Of a stretch of 64,000 bases of DNA, positions 17,893-29,816 are shown piece by piece. This stretch comes from Nesterenkonia muleiensis (GTDB lineage Bacteria > Actinomycetota > Actinomycetes > Actinomycetales > Micrococcaceae), in contig NZ_QWLD01000003.1 of the NCBI RefSeq assembly GCF_003600155.1, positions 310,001 through 374,000 on the forward strand. The letters are read 5' to 3'. Under the pieces are notes generated by a model. That model saw nothing but the letters and a program-made list of their open reading frames with translations. It was not told the origin of the DNA and ran no database searches. The first letter of the stretch is position 1, and every line of letters starts with the position of its first letter. Both the position numbers and the translations under genes were made by a program.

Positions 17893-19254
17893 TCACCCCT
17901 CTTCGAGCAGCTCGGTGACCAGGGCGGCGATCCGCGAGCGCTCAGAGCGGGTCAGGGTGATGTGGCCGAAGAGCGGGTTGCCCTTGAGAATCTCGACCAC
18001 GGCGGCCACGCCGTCGTGCCGGCCCACCCGCAGGTTGTCGCGCTGGGCGACGTCGTGGGTGAGCACGATCTTGGAGTTCTGGCCCATCCTGGACATCACC
18101 GTCAGCAGCACGTTCTTCTCCAACGACTGCGCCTCGTCGACAATCACCCAAGCATCATGGAGGGAACGGCCGCGGATATGGGTCAGCGGCAGCACCTCCA
18201 GCAGCCCGCGGGCCATGACCTCCTCGAGCACGTTCTCAGAGACAAGCGCCCCCAGGGTGTCGTAGACCGCCTGCCCCCAAGGATTCATCTTCTCAGCTTC
18301 TGTGCCAGGCAGGTATCCCAGCTCCTGTCCTCCCACTGCGTAGAGCGGCCGGAAGACGATGATCTTCTTGTGCTCGCGGCGCTCCAACACCGCCTCCAGC
18401 CCGGCGCAGAGCGCCAGGGCCGATTTGCCGGTGCCGGCACGGCCGCCCATGGACACGATCCCGATCTCGCGGTCCATCAGCATGTCGATGGCCAGCCGCT
18501 GCTCGGCAGACCGACCGTGGAGCCCGAAGACCTCTCTGTCCCCGCGGACGACCTGCACGTGCTTCTTCGAGGTGGCGTCGACCTTCACCCGGCCCAGTGC
18601 GGAGCCGTGGCCGGAGGAGATGACCAGGCCGGTATTGGTGGGAAGGTCGTCGGCGGCGTCGAGCTCAATCCGTTCTCCTTCGTAGAGTTCCGAGACCTGC
18701 TCCTCGGTGGCGGTGATCTGGGCAAGACCGGTCCATCCGGAATCGGCCACCCACTCATTGCGGTACTCATCGGCGTCCAGACCCATGGCAGAGGCCTTCA
18801 CCCGCATCGGCAGGTCCTTGGAGACCACAGTGACATCGCGACCCTCGTCGGCGAAGCTCTTGGCCACCGCCAGGATGCGGGAGTCGTTGTCGCCCTGGCG
18901 GAATCCGGCCGGCAGCACGTTCTCATTGATGTGGTTGAGCTCCACCAGCAGGTGGCCGCCGCGCTCGTTGAGCGGGATCGGCTGGTTCAAGGCCCCGTGG
19001 TTGACCCGCAGTTCGTCCAGCAGCCGCAGGGCGGAGCGGGCGTAGTAGCCCAGCTCCGAGTCGTGGCGCTTCTTCTCCAGTTCGGAGATCACCACAATCG
19101 GGATGATGATCTCGTGCTCGGCGAAGCGCAGCACCGCCTTGGGGTCGGAGAGCAGCACCGAGGTGTCCAACACATAGGACTTCTGCGCCAGCTCAACCGC
19201 CACAGCGGTCTCAAGGTCCTCGGCAATATCAGGGGTGGTGTTCAAGGAGGCCAC
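17893..19254 (-). CDS. PIN-PhoH family ATPase/RNase
   Basis: Protein of 453 residues. An N-terminal PIN domain (about 25-160; YVLDTSVLL with Asp30) is followed by a PhoH ATPase domain (about 245-450) with Walker [13 protein letters not shown] (about 270-281) and Walker B VIVDEAQS. PhoH2-type proteins of this build are reported to be RNA helicase/ribonucleases. The GTG at 19254 is favoured because GGAG precedes it and the product has normal length; longer frames exist upstream without family content. Transcribed away from uppS; likely monocistronic. Confidence 0.9.
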   Translation of the reverse strand: MASLNTTPDIAEDLETAVAVELAQKSYVLDTSVLLSDPKAVLRFAEHEIIIPIVVISELEKKRHDSELGYYARSALRLLDELRVNHGALNQPIPLNERGGHLLVELNHINENVLPAGFRQGDNDSRILAVAKSFADEGRDVTVVSKDLPMRVKASAMGLDADEYRNEWVADSGWTGLAQITATEEQVSELYEGERIELDAADDLPTNTGLVISSGHGSALGRVKVDATSKKHVQVVRGDREVFGLHGRSAEQRLAIDMLMDREIGIVSMGGRAGTGKSALALCAGLEAVLERREHKKIIVFRPLYAVGGQELGYLPGTEAEKMNPWGQAVYDTLGALVSENVLEEVMARGLLEVLPLTHIRGRSLHDAWVIVDEAQSLEKNVLLTVMSRMGQNSKIVLTHDVAQRDNLRVGRHDGVAAVVEILKGNPLFGHITLTRSERSRIAALVTELLEEG

Positions 19255-19690
19255 AGTTTCTCCAGACGGGGGTTTTCCGAGCGGAGTGCAGAAAAGGCCC
19301 CACAGCTGAGCAGTCCTCGGAGACCGCGTCGTCGAATTCCTCGGCGCAGTCATCCTCGTACTCGGCTGCAGGACCTTGTGCATCCCCGCAACGATTCTCG
19401 GATGGTGGTCGGCAGGCCCTCAGCCAGTTCGGCGGCCAGGGACCGAGCCGGCCCCCTCTGCCTTGTGGCGTCAAGCTATGGGCCTTCCGGTCAGTGTTCT
19501 GACAATCCCCAATCTAGACCCACAGATGCCGCAGACCGGGGCGAAACACCGAAGCGTATGTGACATCTGAGTAAACAATGGCTGACAGGGAGTACGACGA
19601 CGCCGCGGGACAGCTTCAGACGTCAAGGCCGCGGCCAGTGCACTCGGGACAGGGGTGTCCCGGCGGTGCCGGCCCCGGGGCCAACACCGC
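19255..19690. other. Intergenic region between PhoH and uppS, no gene recognised
   Basis: This 436-bp stretch lies upstream of the PhoH gene and downstream of uppS, both on the minus strand. It should hold the PhoH promoter. Reading frames here are short or lack any recognisable family. The only clear structure is the hairpin at 19645-19662. Confidence 0.6.
19645..19662 (-). terminator. Hairpin after uppS, possible terminator
   Basis: A perfect 7-bp stem (CGGGACA / TGTCCCG) with a 4-base loop lies 29 bp past the uppS stop codon. There is no clear T run, so it would be a weak or Rho-assisted terminator, or only a 3' end stabiliser. Confidence 0.45.
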
Positions 19691-20560
19691 TCAGGCGCCG
19701 AAACGGCGCTGCCGGTTGGCGTAGTCACGGAGGGCGCGCAGGAAGTCCACACGGCGGAAGTCGGGCCAGAGCGCCTCTGCGAAATAGAACTCAGAGTAGG
19801 CCGACTGCCACATCAGGAACCCGGAGAGGCGCTGCTCGCCGGAGGTGCGGATGATCAGGTCCGGATCTGGCTGGCCCCGGGTGTAGAGCCAGTCGCCAAT
19901 CGCCCCTGGAGTGAGCTCCTCGGTCACCTCAGCGAGGGTCTTGCCGCGTTTACCAGCGTCCCGGAGCAGGTCTTTGACCGCATCCACAATTTCCTGGCGG
20001 CCGCCATATCCCACCGCCACGTTGACGTGGACGCAGGGCTCGTCACTGCTCGGCTGGTTCTCAGCGCTCAGATCCTCGGCATTGACCAGCGGGATCGCCC
20101 CGGTGGCGGTGGTGACGTCCCAGAGCTTGGTGGCCAGAGGTTCAGGCAGCAGCTCCGGCTGACCCACCGGATGCACCCGCACTGGACGCCCCCCTGGCTT
20201 GGACTCTGCGAGTCGGTCCAGGGTGTCGCCGATGATCTCCATCAGCTGCTCCAGCTCAGCCTCGGAGCGGTTCATATTGTCGGTGGAGAGCATGTAGAGG
20301 GTCACTGTGGGGATTCCGACCTCGGCACACCAGCCGATGAACTCCACGATCTTGTCAGCCCCGGCCCGGTGCCCGTCCGCCGTGGGGGTCCCGGCCAGCT
20401 TGGCCCACCGCCGGTTGCCGTCGACCATGACACCGATGTGCTGCGGGATTCGGTCGTCCTTGAGCTCGGCACGAAGTCTGCGCTCATAGACGGCATAGGC
20501 CACATCAGTCAGCCCGAGCAGCGAGCGTTTGAGGGGTCCGCGTCCGTTCACGTGCTCCAC
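19691..20560 (-). CDS. uppS: Isoprenyl (Z-polyprenyl) diphosphate synthase
   Basis: Protein of about 289 residues of the UppS family: HIGVMVDGNRRWAK with the catalytic Asp, DLIIRTSGEQRLSGF and WQSAYSEFYF. It condenses isopentenyl diphosphate units in cis to make undecaprenyl/decaprenyl diphosphate, the lipid carrier for peptidoglycan and wall polymers. An unusually long loop after VHPVGQPELLP (residues around 150-175) is present. The start is uncertain: GTG codons at 20560 and 20551 are both possible and neither has a strong ribosome site. Confidence 0.92.
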   Translation of the reverse strand: MEHVNGRGPLKRSLLGLTDVAYAVYERRLRAELKDDRIPQHIGVMVDGNRRWAKLAGTPTADGHRAGADKIVEFIGWCAEVGIPTVTLYMLSTDNMNRSEAELEQLMEIIGDTLDRLAESKPGGRPVRVHPVGQPELLPEPLATKLWDVTTATGAIPLVNAEDLSAENQPSSDEPCVHVNVAVGYGGRQEIVDAVKDLLRDAGKRGKTLAEVTEELTPGAIGDWLYTRGQPDPDLIIRTSGEQRLSGFLMWQSAYSEFYFAEALWPDFRRVDFLRALRDYANRQRRFGA

Positions 20561-20842
20561 TGTAGGGGATGAACGCCAACGGTACCTCGATAAATCCGGC
20601 CCGATCATCAGGATCGGCTATCGCCGGCGAAAGGCGTTGACGTCATAAGGACGCTGTGCCAAGGTGCTGAACAGGGGAAGGGAAAGGATCTGCCCCCGGG
20701 AGAACGGCTCACCAGAACACCTTCGGTGGCCTCACCACACTTGTCACATTAAAGGACAGAAAAAGGTTGGGGCACTGTGCAACCAATCGCCATCCTCTGA
20801 CGACTCACAGGTATCAATATCAGCGACACGATGAGGACAATC

Positions 20843-22693
20843 ATGAGTACCACCACTGATCGGCCCACTCGCCACAGAATGGTGACAAGCCTGGGACTTG
20901 TGGCCGCACTGGCGCTGATTGCCTGCGCACCTGAGGAAGAGCAGGCCTCCTTCGAGGAGGTTGAGCCAACCGCCGCTGCCGGAGAAGGCAATACCGGTGC
21001 TGAGGAAGGATCCCAGGACGACGAGGATGAGGCGACTGATGACCACGGGAACAGCGACGCCGACGCCGGAAATCGCGAGGAGCCGGAGCGTGACCTGAGC
21101 GAACCCGTCGTGGTCCAGCAGAGAGTCTGGGACTTCGTCAATGAGCAGGACGTCGATATTGAAGTCACCATCGATCCCTTCATGCGGGACTCGTTCGAGG
21201 GGGATGACTACATCTCCGGACATATGACCTATGAGGTTGTCAGTGAGGACGGCGAGTTCGCTCTCGATCAGTACGGCACAGCTCCCGCTGAGGTGAGGCT
21301 CTTCGATCCGCGGGATCCCGAATTCCTGTACTACCCCAATGGAGTGGCCACTGAAACACTGGGGGAGATGGCGGCCGATGTCGAGGGTCCTATCGCCTCG
21401 GCCGGTGAGGGTCCGCTCCGTTGGGCAGCCATCTATACCGACCCCGGAACCGACAGCATCTCGGTACTGCTGCCCTATGTGGGGCTGGTCGAAGATGTGG
21501 GGATCGTGGACCGTGCGGAGGTCTCACCGCAGGATTACCTCACCTATGGACAGTCGGAGGAGCCATTTGAACTCATCCTCCACAACGAATTCCCGCTGGA
21601 TATTTACCGCGAGCGCGCCGGCGGTGATATCAACATCCGCGAGGAGGGCGGGGAGTCCGTCATCACCTTGGACGCCGAGGTCCTCTTCGACTCTGATGAG
21701 TATACGATCCGCGACGACGCCGAGGAGGCGCTGGCCTCCGCAGCCGAAGAGCTCGAGCGCGCTTCGGGTGGTGAACTCCAGATTGTCGGTCACACGGACA
21801 ATATCGACACCGAGGACTACAACCAGACGCTCTCGGAGAACCGGGCTGAGGCAGTTCATCAGCAGCTTGGTGAGCTGACCGATCTTTCAGCATTCGACGA
21901 GGTCTCGACCGAGGGCCGCAGTCTGCGCGAACCTATCGCCAGCAATGACACCGAGGAAGGTCGGCAGGCCAACCGCCGCGTAGAGCTCCACTTCACGCCC
22001 CCGGAGCCCGGGGAGTTCGAAGATCTGGAAGGTCCCGGAGACAGCGGAGACATGCCGGCTCCTCAAGGGCCAGTAGGTCAGGCCGACGAGCCGCTGACCG
22101 TCACTGCAGCCGATGGCCGCGCCTCCGAAATCACCGTGGAAGAGGTATACAGGACAGGTGAGGTTCTAGTGGGCCGGGTCAGCGTGGAGGTGACCGATCT
22201 GCCCGAGGAGACCGATGGCGCCGGCGCTCTGGCATGGCCGGTCAGTTTCGGCGAGACCGGCGCCCGGGAAGATCATGACAATGTCTTCAACCCGGGCACC
22301 CAGACCGACGCGCTGACCCTGCTGATTGGGAACCAGCGAATCTTCCCCTTAGAGTACGGCGCAACCGACTACGTAGAGATCGAAGGCGATGGAGAGGTCG
22401 TCGAAGGGGACCACCCGTGGTACATGCCGCTGACAGACCGCGGCTTCGGCTACGATGCGCCTGCCGGAGTTGGCACCCGAGCAACGGCGACAGTCATCTG
22501 GCCCAATATCCCCGGTGACACAGTGACCATCGACGTCCCCGGCGAGACAGAGCATGCCTACCGCCCCTACAGCGACCCGTTCCGCTTCACCGAAGTGCCC
22601 GTCGAGGACCTCAGCTCAGTGGAAGCTGATGATGAAGAAGATGACATCGACAGCGGCGCCGAGGATGACACTGTGGACGAGAACGAGGACTGA
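20843..22693 (+). CDS. Lipoprotein with OmpA-like peptidoglycan-binding domain
   Basis: Protein of 616 residues. A signal peptide ends in a lipobox LIAC (Cys28), followed by a very acidic linker (about 30-85) and a conserved region to about 270. An OmpA_C-like domain spans about 272-385, with LFDSDEYTIR, GHTDN and LSENRAEAV, ending in RRVELHF. A second beta-rich region occupies about 400-600, then an acidic tail. It is likely tethered to the membrane outer face and bound to peptidoglycan. The ATG at 20843 is chosen over 20831 because GAGGAC precedes it at proper spacing. Function unknown; the domain is known in actinobacterial lipoproteins. Confidence 0.85.
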   Translation: MSTTTDRPTRHRMVTSLGLVAALALIACAPEEEQASFEEVEPTAAAGEGNTGAEEGSQDDEDEATDDHGNSDADAGNREEPERDLSEPVVVQQRVWDFVNEQDVDIEVTIDPFMRDSFEGDDYISGHMTYEVVSEDGEFALDQYGTAPAEVRLFDPRDPEFLYYPNGVATETLGEMAADVEGPIASAGEGPLRWAAIYTDPGTDSISVLLPYVGLVEDVGIVDRAEVSPQDYLTYGQSEEPFELILHNEFPLDIYRERAGGDINIREEGGESVITLDAEVLFDSDEYTIRDDAEEALASAAEELERASGGELQIVGHTDNIDTEDYNQTLSENRAEAVHQQLGELTDLSAFDEVSTEGRSLREPIASNDTEEGRQANRRVELHFTPPEPGEFEDLEGPGDSGDMPAPQGPVGQADEPLTVTAADGRASEITVEEVYRTGEVLVGRVSVEVTDLPEETDGAGALAWPVSFGETGAREDHDNVFNPGTQTDALTLLIGNQRIFPLEYGATDYVEIEGDGEVVEGDHPWYMPLTDRGFGYDAPAGVGTRATATVIWPNIPGDTVTIDVPGETEHAYRPYSDPFRFTEVPVEDLSSVEADDEEDDIDSGAEDDTVDENED

Positions 22694-22749
22694 GCCCAAG
22701 CTCACGGCTCTTATTACTAGCTGGTCACTTGGCGTTTTACACTAGGAAT

Positions 22750-23469
22750 ATGGTCGAGAACACCACAGACGATCCCGCAGCGGCTGGCAGTGCACAGCCT
22801 ACCGGCGGCGTCGCCCCGGCCGACCGACTCTTCGACTCTGAGGTTCCGCTGAAGCCGCGGCTGCGCGGCTGGCTGCACGCGGGTATGGTGCCGCTGGCGA
22901 TTGCGGCCGGGATCGCCGTCGTCGCGCTCTCCCCCACCCTGCAGCTGCAGATCGCCTCGGCGGTCTACGCCATCACCGGGCTGCTGCTGTTCTCGGTCTC
23001 GGCCACCTATCACCTGGGCCGCTGGTCGCCACGGACAGCCAGGCTGCTCAAACGGCTGGACCACACCAACATCCTGCTGATCATCGCCGGGACCTACACG
23101 CCGCTGACTTTGGCCCTGCTGGAGGATCCGGCGCGCACCATCCTGCTCTCCGGGGTGTGGATCGGAGCGCTGGGCGGTGTGGCCTTCCGACTGTTCTGGA
23201 CCGATGCGCCACGCTGGCTGTACACCATGTTCTACATTGTGCTGGGACTGGCCGCGGTCTGGTTCATCGGTGATTTCTTCTCCGCTGACGTCACCGCCGC
23301 AGTCCTGATCTGCGCAGGAGGAGCGGCCTACATCACCGGGGCGGTGTTCTACGCGCTGAAGCGGCCGAACATCTCACTGCACTGGTTCGGCTTCCACGAA
23401 CTCTTCCACGCCTGCACCTTAGTCGGGTTCATCTGCCACTACATCGCGATTCTGTTCGGGATACTCTGA
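22750..23469 (+). CDS. HlyIII/PAQR family membrane protein
   Basis: Protein of 239 residues with about seven membrane segments. Characteristic residues include YHLGRWSPR after the second segment, LKRLDHTNILLIIAGTYTP, and the C-terminal HELFHACTLVGFICHY, where histidines form the putative metal site of the hemolysin III / PAQR family. Despite the name, the bacterial function is not settled; a metal-dependent lipid hydrolase role is proposed for the superfamily. The ATG at 22750 follows AGGAAT. A terminator-like hairpin follows. Confidence 0.9.
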   Translation: MVENTTDDPAAAGSAQPTGGVAPADRLFDSEVPLKPRLRGWLHAGMVPLAIAAGIAVVALSPTLQLQIASAVYAITGLLLFSVSATYHLGRWSPRTARLLKRLDHTNILLIIAGTYTPLTLALLEDPARTILLSGVWIGALGGVAFRLFWTDAPRWLYTMFYIVLGLAAVWFIGDFFSADVTAAVLICAGGAAYITGAVFYALKRPNISLHWFGFHELFHACTLVGFICHYIAILFGIL

Positions 23470-23521
23470 ACGACACCCCCGCGCGATCACCGGCAAGTGC
23501 CCACTCGCCCGGTGAGGCGCC

Positions 23522-23551
23522 ACGGGGCCGGTGCCTGCCGGAACGCCCCGT
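23522..23551 (+). terminator. Terminator after the HlyIII gene
   Basis: Stem ACGGGGC / GCCCCGT with an inner CGG/CCG pairing is followed by AATTTCTT. It lies about 50 bp after the HlyIII stop codon and could also separate it from the convergent DUF255 gene. Confidence 0.65.
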
Positions 23552-23592
23552 AATTTCTTAAGGGCCGGCGCGGGGATTCACGTTCGGGCTGC

Positions 23593-25983
<2,391 letters not shown>

Positions 25984-26036
25984 CACTCCACGCTAACAAC
26001 TGCAGCTGGAACAGAGCATGACGGGTCAGGATGTCA

Positions 26037-26095
26037 CCGAGTGCTGGATTATCGCCGCCTCCGTCTGTGCCAGGCGGAGAGAATCTGGCACTCGG
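26037..26095. repeat. 59-bp palindromic repeat element, copy 1
   Basis: Left arm begins CCGAGTGC and right arm ends GCACTCGG, with further pairing around CCGCC / GGCGG; 19 of 23 arm positions pair. A second copy of equal length, about 78% identical by hand alignment, lies at 27144-27202, so the two copies bracket the DUF559 gene. This copy begins 4 bp beyond that gene's stop codon. Confidence 0.8.
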
Positions 26096-26099
26096 CGGT

Positions 26100-27072
26100 T
26101 CAGGGGCACCATCCGCGGCTCAGTAATGCCACCTTGAGCTGCTGGATGGCCGTGGCGAATCCTTCACGGTCGTCCTCCACGTTGAACTTCAGCACCGTCC
26201 AGCCTGCAGCGACGAATTCGTTGTCCCGGCGCTGGTCAGCACGGGCACGGTCCGGAGTAAAGTGCGAGGAACCGTCGTACTGAATCGCAATTTTGTACTC
26301 GGGATACCCGGCGTCTGCCCGGCGGCCACCTGGCCGTCTGGGCTCAACTGGCACCTGAAGCTCCGGCTCCGGCAGTCCGGCGTCGATGACTGCCAAGCGG
26401 AAAGCGGTCTCCTTGGCCGAGTCGGCGCCCACGCGAATGAGCTCTAGAGCCTTCCGCGCTCTGCGCACACCACGCCTTCCGCCTGCATCGCGAAGCATCT
26501 CTTGGAGGTTCTCGACCGTGGTGTACGGTTCCTGGCGTCGTTCGGCCCAGTTAGTAGGGTTCTCTGACCAAAGAATCGCCAGCGGCCACGAGCTCCTCAA
26601 GACCGAGGGTGGACGCCATCTCCATCCACAGGCGTCCGGGTGAGCTGATGCGCAGCCATCTGATCAGCGGATGCTTCATCACATCCTCTCCCCCGCTCTG
26701 AACACGATGGCACCGCACCCCTGAGCGAGTAATCTCAGCACAACTGACCGGAACACTGATGTGGACCGGGGAGTCCCGCTGCACGCGGCGTGTCACGGGA
26801 CAGTCAAGAAGCAGCAGAGCTGTGGAGTGAGAGAGCCAAGCGTGGCGGTACTCCCGCGCCAGGGCCAGGGCTCGCAGCCGATAGAGGTGGACTTCGCTGG
26901 CACCGGCGGCGATGTCACGGTGTGCATAAACTCCTGAGCCGAGCCGGACGATGTCGGTTCGCCACGCACGGCTGGGATGCTCACCGTGTACTTTCAACTG
27001 TCGCAGGTGAACCCTTGGTGCCGCAGGGGTTTTGGAAGCTCTCGGGCTCGTGCCATACCTTGTAATTTTCAT
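26100..27072 (-). pseudogene. DUF559 (VSR-like endonuclease fold) gene with frameshift
   Basis: Two adjacent frames together form one typical actinobacterial DUF559 protein. The first (27072 to 26551) has an N-terminal region with RLGSGVYAHRDI and ends ...LVAAGDSLVREPY-stop. The second frame continues with NWAERRQEPYTTVENLQEM and the DUF559 core GYPEYKIAIQYDGSSHF (PD-(D/E)XK-like), ending at 26100. The break is near 26550-26565 and is repaired by a single-base change. The family resembles very-short-patch-repair endonucleases and is often linked with AbiEi-like N-termini. It may be a true pseudogene or a sequencing error. It is flanked by two palindromic repeats. Confidence 0.75.
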
Positions 27073-27143
27073 TAAATAATGTTTGGACTCAATAGATAAC
27101 TTTTCGTTGTGGAAAGGTTCCGCGGATTTTTGAGTCGACGTCA

Positions 27144-27202
27144 CCGAATGGCAGAATCTCTCCGCCTCCGTCGGTGCTGGGCGGAGAGATTCCTGCACTC
27201 GG
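27144..27202. repeat. 59-bp palindromic repeat element, copy 2
   Basis: Left arm starts CCGAATGG and contains ATCTCTCCGCC, pairing perfectly over 11 bp with GGCGGAGAGAT; the right arm ends CTGCACTCGG. Both copies are preceded by TCACCGA and followed by CG. It lies between the DUF559 start and the S9 peptidase stop, 42-47 bp beyond the latter boundary. It resembles REP or MITE-like intergenic palindromes. Confidence 0.8.
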
Positions 27203-27248
27203 CGCTCAAGGGACGGCTAAGCGGGGATGCTGACAGTCGCGCCGGGGG

Positions 27249-29312
27249 TCATCTGTTCAGCTCAAGCCGCGGAATACCTGGGGTGTCGAAGCCGAAGACC
27301 TGGCCGTAGAAGCTCAGCGCAGCCTCGAAGCTGGCAATGATGTTCTCTGCCTTGCGAAAACCGTGTTGCTCCCCCTGGAACAGCAGGTAGGCATGGGGGA
27401 TGCCCTTGGCCGCCATCGCATCGCGGAACGTCTCAGCTTGGTTCGGCGGCACGATCGGATCCTCATCGCCCTGGAGCAGCAGCACTGGGCAGGACAGTGA
27501 GTCCACATGGTTCAGCGGCGCCCGCTCACGGTAGATGTGCTCATCCTCCGGATAGCGGCCGATGAGCTGGTCCAGATAGCGGGATTCGAAGTCGTGGGTG
27601 TCCTGGGCCAGTGCGACGACGTCGGCCACGCCGAACTGTGAGACCCCGGCGCTGAAGGTCTCAGTGCGGGTCAGGCAGGCCAATGTGGTCCACCCGCCGG
27701 CGGAGCCGCCCTCGATTCCCAGCCGGTTCCCATCGGCGATCCCCTGCTCTACCAGGTGCTCCATCACCGCCACCGTGTCCTCCACGTCCACCACGCCCCA
27801 CTGGCCTTTGAGCCGGTCACGGTAGGCGCGCCCGAATCCGGTGGACCCTCCATAGTTGATGTCCACCACGCCGATCCCACGGCTGGTGTAGTAGGCCACC
27901 GCCAGCGACAGCCCCACAGCGGCCTTGCCGGTGGGCCCGCCGTGCACCTGCGCGATGAACGGTGGCAGCTCTCCTGCGACCCCGGTGTATCCCTCTTGGT
28001 GGGGCCGGTACACCACTGCATGGACCTCCTGCCCGGCGCGGTCCACCACGGTGATCGGCTCGGGCGTGGGCAGCAGGCCGGGGTCCGGGACATCGCGGCG
28101 GGATGAGCGCACCGTGTTCAGCGGCCCCAGCACAGGGCCTGAGGGGTTTTGGCCGGTGGTCAGCTGTGCTGAGCTGATGGCAGCGAACTCATCAGCTTCC
28201 ACTCCGTGGACGGCAAGCAGCCCGTCCTCCCTACAGGCGACTGAGGCAATGGCGGTATGCGGAAGACCGAGCTCAACCACACTGCCATCGGCAAGGTTCA
28301 AGACACCGAGCTTGTCCATGGCTGTGCCATGGACTGTGAGCATCCGCTCACCATCCAGCGGCTCCAGCCAACTCATCCCCAGTTGCCAGAGCGGCCCGGC
28401 ATACTCCTGGTCATCGTTGAGCACCTGTTGCGGCGCTGCGCCCATTCGGAGCCTCCAGGGGTTCCACCAGCCGGACCGGTCGCAGAGATAGATCAGCTCC
28501 TGGCTGCTCAGCCACCGGGGGTTCAGCACCGAGGTGGAAAGGTCTCCTTCTGCCACGTGCTCATTGACCACGACGGCGCCCGCACCCCGGTCGGCCAGCT
28601 CGCCGATATGCAGTGCAGTCCCGTCCCAGGGCATCTGTGGATGCTCCCAGCTGATCCATGCCAGGCGGGACCCATCGGGTGAGATCTGGGGGTCTGCCAC
28701 AAAACGGGAGGAGGGCGTGATGTGCCTCAGGGCGGCGGCGTCGTCGGCCGCGCTCCCGTCGATCGGCACCGAGACGATGTATCGCTCAATCAGAGGCGCG
28801 CCGTTGTCATCGGTGCTGTCATGGTGGCGTTCGCACACCCACCAGACCTCTTGGGTGTTGCCGGCCAGGGTCATCACCCGGGTCGGCTGGGCCCAACGCA
28901 GCGAGGGACCGTGGGCGGCAGCCTCTGGGCCGGCCGGGCTGATGGGTGTGGGCCCCTCGCCCTCATGGAAGCGGTAGATGCGTTGGTCGGCGAAATTGAC
29001 GAACAGGATCAGGGGCGGGGCCGCGTCGTCTTGCGCTATGGCCGTCCAGGAGGCTCCGCCGTACTCGTGGACCCGGGAGCGGGCGTTGAAGGGCGCAGGC
29101 AGCACCGTGATGGTCTCTGGGGTTCCGGCCTGCTCGGCGACCGGGCCGGCAGTGCGCACGATAGCCTGCCTCCCACCTTCGGCGGCCAAGCCTTCGGTCC
29201 ACCACAGCTGGTCACCGACCCACTGCGGACCGCCGAGCCGGTTGCCGCCGGTAGCCAGCTGCTCAGCGGAGATTAGGGAGGGCCAGGAACCGTAGGGAAG
29301 TGAGGTCACCAT
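27249..29312 (-). CDS. S9 family (prolyl oligopeptidase-like) peptidase
   Basis: Protein of 687 residues. An N-terminal beta-propeller (to about 420) is followed by an alpha/beta-hydrolase domain with the nucleophile in GIEGGSAGGW (near residue 537), GDEDPIVPPNQ for the aspartate and EQHGFRKAEN for the histidine. No signal peptide is seen, so it is probably a cytosolic dipeptidyl-peptidase or acylaminoacyl-peptidase relative that acts on short peptides. It begins near 29312 with no operon partner upstream. Confidence 0.92.
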   Translation of the reverse strand: MVTSLPYGSWPSLISAEQLATGGNRLGGPQWVGDQLWWTEGLAAEGGRQAIVRTAGPVAEQAGTPETITVLPAPFNARSRVHEYGGASWTAIAQDDAAPPLILFVNFADQRIYRFHEGEGPTPISPAGPEAAAHGPSLRWAQPTRVMTLAGNTQEVWWVCERHHDSTDDNGAPLIERYIVSVPIDGSAADDAAALRHITPSSRFVADPQISPDGSRLAWISWEHPQMPWDGTALHIGELADRGAGAVVVNEHVAEGDLSTSVLNPRWLSSQELIYLCDRSGWWNPWRLRMGAAPQQVLNDDQEYAGPLWQLGMSWLEPLDGERMLTVHGTAMDKLGVLNLADGSVVELGLPHTAIASVACREDGLLAVHGVEADEFAAISSAQLTTGQNPSGPVLGPLNTVRSSRRDVPDPGLLPTPEPITVVDRAGQEVHAVVYRPHQEGYTGVAGELPPFIAQVHGGPTGKAAVGLSLAVAYYTSRGIGVVDINYGGSTGFGRAYRDRLKGQWGVVDVEDTVAVMEHLVEQGIADGNRLGIEGGSAGGWTTLACLTRTETFSAGVSQFGVADVVALAQDTHDFESRYLDQLIGRYPEDEHIYRERAPLNHVDSLSCPVLLLQGDEDPIVPPNQAETFRDAMAAKGIPHAYLLFQGEQHGFRKAENIIASFEAALSFYGQVFGFDTPGIPRLELNR

Positions 29313-29409
29313 AGACCAAGCCTATAACTGCGCTCAGTGGCAGAAGCGCTCCGCCTGCTTCAAGCCCGCGGCCGGGATGACGCACATGATCCGGCAGTCC
29401 TGGTGGCTG

Positions 29410-29781
29410 CTAGGCGTCCTCACGAGATGCTGGCGTACCGAAGCGGGCTTCGGCCGCGGCAGTGCGGGCCCGCTGCTGCGCCTCGGAGATGCCCGCCGGG
29501 GCGATCTCGCTGGGCTGGACTTCGTGGGGGAAGTCCGGATCCTCGCCGGCCAGCTCGGCCTCCACCTGGGTGCGGTACTTCATCCGGCGCATGCGCTTGG
29601 CGAGATCCCGGACCACGAAGATGACCAGGACCACGATCAGCATGGTGAACAGGAATCCCTCGATCCCCGGGCTGATGTCCGATTCGGTCAGCCCCTCCCG
29701 CAGCGGCGGAGTCTCGCCACCACCACCGCCCGGCCACCACTGGGTCAGGGCGGGTGTCAGAGCATCGGAGAATAACGTCAC
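29410..29781 (-). CDS. Small single-pass membrane protein next to mca
   Basis: Protein of 123 residues with one hydrophobic segment (FLFTMLIVVLVIFVVRDL, about residues 43-60) followed by a basic juxtamembrane stretch RMRRMKYR and a soluble tail. I do not recognise a named family. It lies 73 bp downstream of mca on the same strand, with no terminator seen between them apart from a short repeat, so it may share the mca transcript. GC bias at third positions and a single clean frame support it as a real gene. Confidence 0.7.
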   Translation of the reverse strand: MTLFSDALTPALTQWWPGGGGGETPPLREGLTESDISPGIEGFLFTMLIVVLVIFVVRDLAKRMRRMKYRTQVEAELAGEDPDFPHEVQPSEIAPAGISEAQQRARTAAAEARFGTPASREDA

Positions 29782-29816
29782 AGGGCTATTCTACGCGGTC
29801 CCAGCTGTGCGACAGC

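Noticed and set aside
17869-19563. Long plus-strand frame of 564 codons opposite the PhoH gene
   Set aside because: It mirrors the high-GC codon pattern of phoH on the other strand, has no recognisable domain and no ribosome site. Similar long shadows opposite the DUF255 gene (24403-26283), biotin carboxylase (8703-10076) and ilvA (32119-33339) were dropped for the same reason.
20843-22693. OmpA domain as evidence for an outer membrane (diderm host)
   Set aside because: All other genes are actinobacterial, including mca and DUF families, and OmpA-like domains occur in monoderm lipoproteins.
26037-27202. Composite transposon
   Set aside because: The flanking palindromes lack a transposase between them and no target-site duplication is obvious; only a repeat-flanked gene can be supported.
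29325-29375. Third copy of the 59-bp palindrome upstream of the S9 peptidase
   Set aside because: Only one arm-like stretch (GGCAGAAGCGCTCCGCCTG) resembles the element; the matching right arm is absent.
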